A stretch of DNA of 8,098 nucleotides, taken from the NCBI GenBank assembly GCA_003519545.1, contig DOWN01000012.1, positions 913 to 9,010 on the forward strand. The letters run 5' to 3'. Position numbers and translations under genes: made by a program. Below the pieces are notes generated by a model. That model was not told where the DNA came from. It made no database searches and was given only the letters and a program-made list of their open reading frames with translations. The number at the start of each line of letters is the position of its first letter. Position 1 is the stretch's first letter. Of the stretch, positions 1 through 6,739 are shown in pieces. This DNA is from Bacteroidota bacterium (GTDB taxonomy: Bacteria; Bacteroidota; Ignavibacteria; Tepidaquicellales; Tepidaquicellaceae).

Positions 1-102
1 ATTGCAGAACTGAAAAAGTTTTATCTTAAAATTAAAGGTGATGAAAATAGTTATCCGTGGATTCGCGAAAAGATAACTGATTTGGAAAAGCAGGCATTCT
101 GA
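1..102 (+). CDS. C-terminal end of an unidentified protein (5' truncated)
   Basis: Frame 1 is open from the first base to a TGA at 100-102 and gives the last 33 residues of a protein that starts outside the window. The tail is charged and predicted helical, with ELKKFY near the start, a YPWIREKI segment in the middle and the ending LEKQAF. I cannot assign a family from so little; a helical-repeat or TPR-type tail is possible but is only a guess. A perfect inverted repeat starts inside the last codons and continues past the stop, which supports this being the true end of a transcribed gene. It converges on the small minus-strand gene at 129-323, with only 26 bp between the stops. Confidence 0.6.
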   Translation: MAELKKFYLKIKGDENSYPWIREKITDLEKQAF

Positions 103-118
103 ATTTTCAGAATGCCTG
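91..118. terminator. Perfect hairpin between convergent genes, probable bidirectional terminator
   Basis: Bases 91-103 are the exact reverse complement of 106-118: a 13-bp stem with a nominal 2-nt centre, so in practice about 11-12 pairs with a small loop. The U-tracts are weak: only GTTAAGAATATTT follows on the plus strand and CTTTTCC on the minus strand. The stem includes the last codons and stop of the upstream plus-strand gene. Its place between two converging genes fits a shared terminator, though the poor T-runs lower certainty. Confidence 0.6.
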
Positions 119-128
119 TTAAGAATAT

Positions 129-323
129 TTAATCTTTATCATCCCATGGGTATGTTGGTCCACCACTGCCATCAGATGAATCTGAACTATCGGCAGGTTC
201 ATTATTGAAACTGTAAATTGAGTTAAAATTTGTTTCCTCAGATTGACAGTTTGTTGTGAATGAGAAAGTACAATAAATACTGATGATAAAGATTGCGATG
301 AAAGTCTTAATTTGTGTAAACAT
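129..323 (-). CDS. Small exported or membrane-anchored acidic peptide, 64 aa
   Basis: I do not recognise the family. The start at 323 is well supported: on the minus strand an AGGAG (333-337) sits 9 nt before the ATG, one of the best ribosome binding sites in the window. Residues 1-25 form a signal peptide or signal anchor: a short polar start with one Lys, then a hydrophobic stretch (about residues 8-22). Two cysteines (C18, C26) flank the end of this stretch, but neither lies in a convincing lipobox. The rest is polar and acidic: a Ser/Asp-rich linker (about residues 45-52) followed by GGPTYPW and the ending DDKD. It converges with the gene ending at 102 and is divergent from the T9SS cargo gene at 446. 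Possible roles include a secreted peptide, a modified-peptide precursor or a small envelope protein; none can be shown from sequence. That it is a real gene is fairly likely, given its start signal and ordered composition. Confidence 0.65.
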   Translation of the reverse strand: MFTQIKTFIAIFIISIYCTFSFTTNCQSEETNFNSIYSFNNEPADSSDSSDGSGGPTYPWDDKD

Positions 324-445
324 TTTTTGTTACTCCTGTATTTTTTAATTTCGAGTTCTTCAATGAACTCTTAATACAAAAGTATTTTTAGACCTTACCT
401 GAAACCTTACTGATTTTCTTACAAATGAATTATTAAAATTTACTT
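324..445. promoter_or_regulatory. Divergent intergenic region with TAnnTTTG element and small repeats
   Basis: This 122-bp gap drives the small peptide gene leftward and the large cargo gene rightward. On the minus strand, TACTTTTG (377-384) matches the Bacteroidota -7 consensus TAnnTTTG exactly. I see no good TTTG at the expected 19-21 bp upstream; the nearest is a TTTC at the wrong spacing. Downstream of it, in what would be the peptide's 5' leader, GAGTTC (353-358) and GAACTC (365-370) form a 6-bp inverted repeat with a 6-nt loop. On the far side of the element, the 7-mer ACCTTAC is directly repeated at 392-398 and 404-410 (12-bp period). No clear promoter for the plus-strand gene was found. 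Promoter assignment is an inference. Confidence 0.35.
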
Positions 446-2656
446 ATGAAAAAATTATTACTTCCTGCTGTTTTATTTTTTATTGCATCTACCTTTCTTT
501 CTCACTCCGGAAATTTCTGGACTATAAATCCGGTTAATTTGCCTTACCCACTCGCTGTTAATCCTGCCGTAGGATTTACATCTATATCGGATACAAATAA
601 ATATTTAATATTTCCGGGAGGACTGGCGAATGATTCCATTTCAAGAAAAGTTTTAAGGATGAATGTAAACTCAAATTCATTTGATACATTACCTCCATTG
701 CCGGAACGAATTATGAATGGTGCTGCGTTTAAGAGTGGTGATTCTATTTATTATGCGGGAGGATATAAAGCGGGGTGGAGTGAAACAAAAATTGGAATGG
801 GAGATTCACTAAACAAAATTGTATTTCCGTCTTTAGATACAGGTTTTATTGCAGGTGTATCTAATAAAATTTACAGAACTACAAACAAAGGTCTTGACTG
901 GTTCACTTTCACAATTTCAGGAGTTTCCAAAAAAATTATCAATATATATTTTATAAATTCGAAATCCGGTTGGATATCTGTTAGCGGAGATACATCAAAA
1001 ATTTACAGAACTACAAATAGCGGAGTTAACTGGGCAAATACCTACAGTACAGATTTTAATAAAAATTTTTCAGGATTATATTTTTTAAATTCTGTAACCG
1101 GTTTTGCTGTCGGAAGTTCAGGTTCAATTATAAAATCAGTTGACAGCGGAAAAACCTGGACTTCTTCTGTTGTTGATACAGTTCATTATAAATCGGTAAA
1201 GTTCGACCCGATGAATTCAAACGGATATGCATGCGGAACTTCAGGTAAAATTATTAAAACTACAAATAGCGGCTCTACCTGGATAAACATCTCTCCTGCA
1301 GGAGTAACAAATTTAAATTCAATTTGTCCTGTAAGTTCATCAAAAATATTTTGTGTCGGTAACTCAGGTGTGATATATTATTCCTCAAACGCAGGAACTA
1401 ATTGGGTTTTGCAATCTTCGGGTGTCACTTATAATCTAAATGATATTCAATTTTTGGATTCTAACAGATTAGCAATTGTAGGAGATAACGGAACTTATCT
1501 TTACACTACGACAGGAGGATCAAAATGGGAAAGACGCAGAGGAATTTCACCGGATAATTTAGTTTCTATTTCTCATCCAATAAGAGATACGGTTAACTCT
1601 ATAATTTCATCAAAAGGATTTGTTTATAAAGATAACAATATAAAATTTGATTACCTGATTTCAAATAAAACTTATAAACTCGGAATAATTCCCTTACAGG
1701 TGAGTTGGAGTGAAAGAGATACATTGCCAAAACCACTTGCAGAAATTTTCAACTCATCCGCCGCGACTCAAAACAAATTTGGTTTTATTGCCGGCGGAAT
1801 TACAAACAATAATATTTTTTCTTCTTCAGTTTATTTTTACAATGCGATTGCAATGAAATGGTTTTCAATAAACCCACTTTTAGATTCTTCATCTATTGGA
1901 TGCCTTGTTGCTGTTAATGATTCTGCGTTAGTATATACAGGTGGAAAGGAAAGGGATTCAGCAAAAAACAAAACCTACAAAGGTGCAATAAGCTATAATG
2001 CGGGTGGAATCTCCTCAATCAATTGGATAGAAGGTGCGGTCTATCCCGGTGGTGCAACATTCGGACACAATGGAGTTGGATTTAAAAATATTGGCTATGC
2101 ATTATTTGCAGGTGGAAATAACATTGTACATTTTGATAATCCGTTTTCAAAAGCATTTGTTTATAATTATAACGATGATTATTATTTTGAAATTACTGAA
2201 TTATCTAAACCAATCTGTCACACCGGAGTTGATAATATTTCAATATCAGGCTCACCTGAAAATTATAATGGAATATTCCCGGTAAAAGTATATGCAGCCG
2301 GAGGTATGACTAATTCAAATTACAGATTAACTGATACTATTCAGGTATATCAAAATGATGACATAACAAATATTGTAAATGAATTAGTTATTAATAATTT
2401 TTATTTATATCAAAACTATCCTAATCCATTTAATCCGGTGACAAAAATAAGATTTAATCTAAATAAAAAAGAATTTATAAAGTTAAGTGTATATGATATT
2501 ACGGGGAAAGAAATTTCAATTTTGAAACAAGGATACGAATCCCCGGGAAGTTATGATTATGAATTTGATGGTAAGAATTTATCAAGCGGAATATATTTTT
2601 ATTCACTCCGGACAGAGAGTTCAGTTTTAACTAAGAAAATGATATTAATTAAATAA
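446..2656 (+). CDS. Secreted T9SS cargo protein: Kelch-like propeller interrupted by Ycf48-like repeats
   Basis: A 736-aa exported protein. Residues 1-21 are a signal peptide (MKK start, hydrophobic core to about 18). Residues 43-106 look like Kelch repeats (PGG near 57-59, AGGY at 104-107). Residues 133-361 hold six Ycf48/BNR-type repeats of about 41-44 aa, each built on G-x-x-x-G-x-x-G-x-I-x-x-(T/S)-x-(N/D)-x-G-x-x-W; their Trp residues are at 152, 196, 238, 279, 320 and 361. Kelch-like blades resume at about 434-636, with AGG, TGG and AGG motifs near 449, 498 and 618. The last 86 residues are a T9SS type A sorting domain with NYPNPFNP at 657-664, LSSGIYFY at 712-719 and KKMILIK at the end. 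The protein should cross the outer membrane and be surface-attached or released. No catalytic motif is visible, so binding or adhesion is the likely role. The ATG has no Shine-Dalgarno, but it begins the signal peptide. A strong terminator follows the stop. Confidence 0.9.
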   Translation: MKKLLLPAVLFFIASTFLSHSGNFWTINPVNLPYPLAVNPAVGFTSISDTNKYLIFPGGLANDSISRKVLRMNVNSNSFDTLPPLPERIMNGAAFKSGDSIYYAGGYKAGWSETKIGMGDSLNKIVFPSLDTGFIAGVSNKIYRTTNKGLDWFTFTISGVSKKIINIYFINSKSGWISVSGDTSKIYRTTNSGVNWANTYSTDFNKNFSGLYFLNSVTGFAVGSSGSIIKSVDSGKTWTSSVVDTVHYKSVKFDPMNSNGYACGTSGKIIKTTNSGSTWINISPAGVTNLNSICPVSSSKIFCVGNSGVIYYSSNAGTNWVLQSSGVTYNLNDIQFLDSNRLAIVGDNGTYLYTTTGGSKWERRRGISPDNLVSISHPIRDTVNSIISSKGFVYKDNNIKFDYLISNKTYKLGIIPLQVSWSERDTLPKPLAEIFNSSAATQNKFGFIAGGITNNNIFSSSVYFYNAIAMKWFSINPLLDSSSIGCLVAVNDSALVYTGGKERDSAKNKTYKGAISYNAGGISSINWIEGAVYPGGATFGHNGVGFKNIGYALFAGGNNIVHFDNPFSKAFVYNYNDDYYFEITELSKPICHTGVDNISISGSPENYNGIFPVKVYAAGGMTNSNYRLTDTIQVYQNDDITNIVNELVINNFYLYQNYPNPFNPVTKIRFNLNKKEFIKLSVYDITGKEISILKQGYESPGSYDYEFDGKNLSSGIYFYSLRTESSVLTKKMILIK
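842..1528 (+). repeat. Six in-frame Ycf48-like coding repeats, about 125-130 bp each
   Basis: Units begin at residues 133, 175, 219, 260, 301 and 341 of the protein starting at 446 and each ends in a Gly-x-x-Trp. Most are diverged at the DNA level, but some identity remains. AAAATTTACAGAACTACAAA occurs at 866-885 and 998-1017 (offset 132 bp, in frame). ACTACAAATAGCGG occurs at 1010-1023 and 1259-1272. This indicates expansion by internal duplication of blade-encoding units. Ycf48-type repeats fold as beta-propeller blades. Confidence 0.8.
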
Positions 2657-2657
2657 A

Positions 2658-2689
2658 AAAAATAAACCGGAGAATTCCGGTTTATTTTT
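2658..2689. terminator. Bidirectional intrinsic terminator between convergent genes
   Basis: Bases 2658-2671 pair perfectly with 2676-2689: a 14-bp stem with loop GAAT. The core is ACCGGA/TCCGGT, flanked by an A-rich left arm and a T-rich right arm, so each strand has a GC core followed by a U-run. It begins one base after the TAA of the plus-strand gene (2654-2656) and lies just beyond the stop of the minus-strand S41 peptidase gene (2722), so it can end both transcripts. Confidence 0.88.
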
Positions 2690-2721
2690 CAACAGATGAA
2701 AGGCGGATATTTTAACGCTCA

Positions 2722-5031
2722 TTATTTTACTAAAATCATTTTTTTCATATCACTGAATTTTTCTCCGCTTTCAATATTAATCATATTCATCTTATAAAAA
2801 TATATTCCGCTTGATAATCCTGTTCCGTCAAATCTTACAGAGTGTATTCCCTGTGAATATATAGAGTTTGCCAATGTGATTATTTCCCTACCCATAATAT
2901 CATATACTTTAATTTCAACATTACTCTTCACCGGAATTGAAAATGAAATATTTGTTTCAGGATTAAACGGGTTTGGAAAATTTTGATACAGTTCATAATT
3001 TCCCGCTATTTCATTTGGATCTACTGACAATGGACTTGATGTATTTCCGGTATAACCGGTAATCGCTATATCATCTATAAACCAACCGTCATTATTTGTT
3101 GAACCATCTGATTTCAATCTGAATCTTATTTTGACACTTGAAGATCTATTGGCTGCTTTTGAAATATCAATTTTCATTTCATACATACTTGAAATTACAC
3201 CACTGAATGCAGATACCTCTTGCCAGGTGGAACCATTATTAGAACTGACTTCAACATAACAATAATCCTTAAACGACTGAGTTTTGTATAGATGTTTAAA
3301 ACTTAATACCACTGCTTCAAACGAAGAAGTGTTCACAGGATTTTTCATTGTGAATGTATTATCAGCATTATTTTTATAATTTCCTTTTGGGCTGTCAGTA
3401 AATGAATTTACCGGTGAAGTAGCGTTTGATTTTATGGTACCCCATCCCTGATTTGTAACCCATTTTGTTATTCCGGTTTCCGCATTGTCTGTAAATATTA
3501 CAGAACTATTACCATAAAAAATATTAATCCAGTTTTTTGCTGATTCTACAACATCATCTCTTCCCTGTATAACTCCTTCTCTTGTTAGCCAAACGTTAAC
3601 ATCTATAGGGAATTCCCTGTGAGTTAAATAAGCAGTTGGACTTTTTAATTCGTAAGATTCACTCGGGCTATATCTTGTGAACCAATCCTGATGTAAATTT
3701 AAAGTTACAGGTGAATTGAATGCAGAGTTAGTTGGTTTACCAAAAATTCTTACTCTCGGATGATATTTAATTCTTAGAGCTACCTGATCTCCCGAGCTTA
3801 CAGCACCGGGACCGACAAGCATAGCAACAGGTTTATTATATCCGGGAGGAGTTCCTTTAATTGTATAACTTGACCATACATTATTGGATGTCATTGCTGT
3901 ATGATTGGAAGGGCTTGTTCTTCTTGCCCAGTCAATAGTAGGAATTTCAGAAGCAAAAAGTATCTTTAATGCGGAATCACTCAAAAACATATTTCCACCA
4001 AAGTTAGTTCTGAAATCTAAAATTAATCCGTTTGTATTTTTTAAACTGTTAACCGCATTATAAAAATGAGCACTGGCATTTCCAGACCATTGCACGCAAT
4101 AGATATAACCAATATTTGTGCCTGAAAGAATTCCGTATGTTACATATTCACCTGAAGTATAATCAGGTTTAGGAATTCCGGGAATATCCATTTGTTCATC
4201 AAGAGAGATATTAGTATTGAAGCCTAACATCAAATTTGTTGGCAGACTAATGATTTCATCCGTTCCCGCTTTTTTAATATCAATAGTTTCGAATAAATGA
4301 TAATTAACTCCTGCTGATAAAAGTAAACTATGAGCAAATGAACTCGGTGATGACCCCCACAAACCTCTTACGGGTAATTGATATGAAAGCATCTGATGAG
4401 CAAGAGTATTCCATTTTATTCCATCGTAACCTAAAATTATATCTCCAGGTTGTAATCCCAAAGGATGATTCGGAACAACTTTATAAACCAAAAGACTACT
4501 ATCCGGTAATGGAGTAATACCTGCTCCAAATCTATTCAGTCCCCAACCACCTATATAGAACACAGGGTCGTTCCAGTTTTGAAATAAAACTCCATTATCC
4601 TGTGCTTTAGTGTGAACTTCTTTTAAAGCGAGAGATAAGATACTCATAATTGCAGCAAATCTTCCTCTGCTTACACCTGCAGCAACTTCCGGTCTGTGAA
4701 TCTGTTTTAGACTCAGCCAGTTATCTGTAATATTATTGAAACAAGCAAAAGATGAATCAATCTTATTCCAGAATGAATCAAATATTCTTAATTTTTCGGT
4801 TGTTGATAATCCCGGTCCCCAAACCGAATCAATTGCATTTCTCCAGTCCTGAGCGGTTCTGTTAGAAATTATGTTGTTAGAATTTTGAATACTTGATTCA
4901 GTAACAAAATATTTCTCATTAAATACAATATTTGATTCAGAATTTTTCAAATGTGAATCTTTCCATTGTGAAAAAATCTGATTTGTAAATAAAAAAGTAA
5001 AAATAAAAATTGAAGAAATTAATTTTGACAT
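2722..5031 (-). CDS. Secreted S41 family (tricorn-like) serine peptidase with T9SS sorting domain
   Basis: A 769-aa exported peptidase. Residues 1-21 are a signal peptide with likely cleavage FS|Q after Ser21. Residues about 60-150 form an N-terminal helical part containing LKEVHTKAQD, with His140 in the position of the S41B catalytic His. Residues about 170-260 are PDZ-like (QPGDIILGYDG at 194-204). The peptidase core spans about 295-500: GLILDFRTNFGG at 335-346, then GPGAVSSGD at 407-415 with the probable nucleophile Ser412 (Ser413 is the alternative), then IFGKPT. The position where CtpA-type enzymes carry the catalytic Lys, 25 residues after the Ser, is Ala437, so a Ser-His-Glu mechanism fits better than Ser-Lys. 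Residues about 512-660 resemble the jelly-roll domain found on other secreted peptidases, ending GWFIDDIAI. Residues 679-769 are the T9SS type A sorting domain (NFPNPFNP, LSSGIYFY, KKMILVK). AAAGGGGG lies 5 nt before the start. It probably cleaves extracellular proteins; the substrate is unknown. Confidence 0.9.
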   Translation of the reverse strand: MSKLISSIFIFTFLFTNQIFSQWKDSHLKNSESNIVFNEKYFVTESSIQNSNNIISNRTAQDWRNAIDSVWGPGLSTTEKLRIFDSFWNKIDSSFACFNNITDNWLSLKQIHRPEVAAGVSRGRFAAIMSILSLALKEVHTKAQDNGVLFQNWNDPVFYIGGWGLNRFGAGITPLPDSSLLVYKVVPNHPLGLQPGDIILGYDGIKWNTLAHQMLSYQLPVRGLWGSSPSSFAHSLLLSAGVNYHLFETIDIKKAGTDEIISLPTNLMLGFNTNISLDEQMDIPGIPKPDYTSGEYVTYGILSGTNIGYIYCVQWSGNASAHFYNAVNSLKNTNGLILDFRTNFGGNMFLSDSALKILFASEIPTIDWARRTSPSNHTAMTSNNVWSSYTIKGTPPGYNKPVAMLVGPGAVSSGDQVALRIKYHPRVRIFGKPTNSAFNSPVTLNLHQDWFTRYSPSESYELKSPTAYLTHREFPIDVNVWLTREGVIQGRDDVVESAKNWINIFYGNSSVIFTDNAETGITKWVTNQGWGTIKSNATSPVNSFTDSPKGNYKNNADNTFTMKNPVNTSSFEAVVLSFKHLYKTQSFKDYCYVEVSSNNGSTWQEVSAFSGVISSMYEMKIDISKAANRSSSVKIRFRLKSDGSTNNDGWFIDDIAITGYTGNTSSPLSVDPNEIAGNYELYQNFPNPFNPETNISFSIPVKSNVEIKVYDIMGREIITLANSIYSQGIHSVRFDGTGLSSGIYFYKMNMINIESGEKFSDMKKMILVK

Positions 5032-5250
5032 TTTTCCCCCTTTCGATTTGGAAATTTTATAATTTAAATGTCTGACGTAAATTTCACTATAATATATTTA
5101 AAAGTCAAAGAAAGGAGAAACAGTTTGTGAACTGAATATTTAAAGATTTTGGGGGTACTAACGGTAAAATTGCTTAAAAAAGATGTCGTTTTACTTATTT
5201 TGAGGATTCATTAAATAGAATTGTGAATTCAAATTTGGCAGAAATTTTTA
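5032..5250 (-). promoter_or_regulatory. Upstream region of the S41 peptidase gene; no firm promoter
   Basis: This is the leader and promoter region for the minus-strand gene starting at 5031, bounded on the other side by the terminator of the preceding gene. The purine-rich AAAGGGGG (5037-5044, minus strand) is a plausible ribosome binding site. A minus-strand TTGACT (5103-5108) and a nearby TATAGT (5086-5091) resemble -35 and -10 hexamers, but their 11-bp spacing is too short. A small inverted repeat CAGTT-TGTG-AACTG lies at 5121-5134. I found no gene here; the only short reading frames lack start signals. Confidence 0.3.
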
Positions 5251-5294
5251 AAAAAAATTAACTGAGGTGAATAGATTTTATTCACCTCAGTTAA
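5251..5294 (-). terminator. Strong intrinsic terminator of the LVIVD propeller gene
   Basis: Bases 5258-5273 pair perfectly with 5279-5294: a 16-bp stem with core ACTGAGGTGAATA and a 5-nt loop. On the minus strand it is followed at once by seven Ts (5251-5257). It starts 8 bp past the stop codon of the gene at 5303-6739. It makes read-through into the S41 peptidase gene unlikely, so the two tandem cargo genes are probably separate transcription units. Confidence 0.92.
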
Positions 5295-5302
5295 AAATTT
5301 AT

Positions 5303-6739
5303 TTATTTAAGTAATATCATTCGTTTTGTTTCTGTTATTTGTGAAGCGGTGTTTGAGCCCGAAACTGTTAAACGGTAAAAATAAATTCCGCTTGATAAAT
5401 TCTTTCCGTTGAAATTAACTGAATATGTTCCCTGTGATAGATTTTGATTTACTAAAGTTTCTACCAATTTACCTGATAAATCAAAAACAGATAAATTTAC
5501 AAATTTATTATTACCTGTTTGAGGAATTGAAAATTCAATTGTAGTTTCAGGGTTGAATGGATTCGGATAATTTTGTGATAAGTTAAAACTTTCAGCAACA
5601 GAACTAATGTTGTTTATATTAACAGAGTTTCCGATTTTTAAAACATATAATCCGGTATTCATATCAGACACAACAATTTTTCCTGATGGAAATTTATAAA
5701 CACCCCAAGCACCTTGAAATCCAGGTGAATTAAAATTTGGATATGTATCATACCAGGCAATCTCAACAGGGTTTTCAGGATTTGTAATGTCTAACACTCT
5801 CACACCGGCATTATAATGAGCGATGTATGCTGTATCCCCTACTATTTCAATATTATGCACGATTGTATTTGTAATTCCCTGAGGTTGCCAACTTCTTATA
5901 AATGTAACGTTAGATAAATTTTGTTTATTCCAGATTTTTAATCTTCCCGGAGGATTTGTAGTTTCGTCTGTTGTGAAAATATATTTTCCGTCTTTTGTGA
6001 CTGCACTGTTATGTGTAAATGGATTCGGAGAAGTTAGAAAAAATCCCAATGGTCGCAATGTATCTTTGTTGCTTACATCAAATATCATTAACTTCCCGGT
6101 GTTAATATTTGAAGCATACAGAGTATCATTTACCACTCTGCTATCATGAACATATTCAGTATTATAGCTACCTCTTCTCACAGGTGCGAGTGGATTAGTT
6201 AAATCCAAAATAACTGTTCCCTGACCAAAAGAAGTGTTACCACCATTTATATATAGATAAGGTCCTGTTTGAGAAATTGTATGTGCACTGCTAAAATTTG
6301 GCAATACATATTTTCCTCTGAAAAAAACCGTATCAGGCAATTGTGATAAATCATAAATTTCAATTCCGCTTGTATCTGCTTCCGAAACAACATATAAATA
6401 ATTTTGATAAACTTTTAATTCCCTCCAGAGATTTCCCTGATCAGGATTTGAAAAATTAATTGTATGAGGATTAAAATAAACTTCTCTGATATTTGCACTG
6501 TCTGTAATGTCAACTATTTGAGTTCCGATAACGCAACCCATAATCGCATATTCCCTACCGTTAGGAGCGACATATCCCCAAACTCCTGAATAATGCCAGG
6601 GAGGAGTCAAGGGTCCCGGTGGAACTCTTCTAATATCTAAATTTTTTAGGACATACATATTGTTATTACCTAATTGGGAGAAAGAATCTTTTGCCGTAAA
6701 GAATATTAGTAGCAGCAAAAACGGAATTATTTTTTTCAT
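5303..6739 (-). CDS. Secreted LVIVD-repeat beta-propeller, choice-of-anchor B type, with T9SS sorting domain
   Basis: A 478-aa exported protein. Residues 1-21 are a signal peptide (MKKIIPFLLLLIFF, likely cleavage FS|Q after Ser21). Residues about 28-370 match the choice-of-anchor B/LVIVD family: NGREYAIMGCVIGTQIVDITD near the start, VHDSRVVNDTLYAS at 197-210, AGVRVLDITNPENPVEIAWY at 311-330 and FQGAWGVYKF at 341-350. Seven G-x-x-h-h-(D) strands start near residues 72, 125, 174, 215, 265, 312 and 363, implying seven blades. Each blade also carries a Trp or His in equivalent register (W54, W105, H153, H198, H243, H295, W345). Residues 385-478 are the T9SS type A sorting domain (NYPNPFNP, LSSGIYFYRL, KRMILLK). 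'Choice of anchor' refers to families that carry different surface-anchoring tails; here the tail is T9SS. Its function is not established and no enzyme motif is recognised. There is no Shine-Dalgarno before the ATG, but the signal peptide fixes the start. Confidence 0.92.
   Translation of the reverse strand: MKKIIPFLLLLIFFTAKDSFSQLGNNNMYVLKNLDIRRVPPGPLTPPWHYSGVWGYVAPNGREYAIMGCVIGTQIVDITDSANIREVYFNPHTINFSNPDQGNLWRELKVYQNYLYVVSEADTSGIEIYDLSQLPDTVFFRGKYVLPNFSSAHTISQTGPYLYINGGNTSFGQGTVILDLTNPLAPVRRGSYNTEYVHDSRVVNDTLYASNINTGKLMIFDVSNKDTLRPLGFFLTSPNPFTHNSAVTKDGKYIFTTDETTNPPGRLKIWNKQNLSNVTFIRSWQPQGITNTIVHNIEIVGDTAYIAHYNAGVRVLDITNPENPVEIAWYDTYPNFNSPGFQGAWGVYKFPSGKIVVSDMNTGLYVLKIGNSVNINNISSVAESFNLSQNYPNPFNPETTIEFSIPQTGNNKFVNLSVFDLSGKLVETLVNQNLSQGTYSVNFNGKNLSSGIYFYRLTVSGSNTASQITETKRMILLK

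Noticed and set aside
129..323. The 64-aa peptide as a lipoprotein
   Set aside because: Neither C18 (SIYC) nor C26 (TTNC) has the Leu-x-(Gly/Ala/Ser)-Cys pattern expected of a lipobox.
842..1528. The regular repeats as a CRISPR-like or tandem DNA array
   Set aside because: The periodicity is in-frame protein repeats with diverged DNA; there are no constant repeats separated by unique spacers.
2034..2285. An 83-codon open frame inside the large cargo gene on the same strand
   Set aside because: It lies wholly within the Kelch-like coding region in another frame and has low-complexity Ile/Leu-rich content; it is a shadow frame.
5086..5108. Minus-strand TTGACT and TATAGT as a sigma-70-like promoter for the peptidase gene
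   Set aside because: The two hexamers are only 11 bp apart, far from the usual 16-18 bp, so this pair cannot be called a promoter.
5068..5130. A 20-codon plus-strand frame in the gap before the peptidase gene
   Set aside because: Very short, with no ribosome binding site, and its DNA overlaps the likely upstream region of the minus-strand gene.
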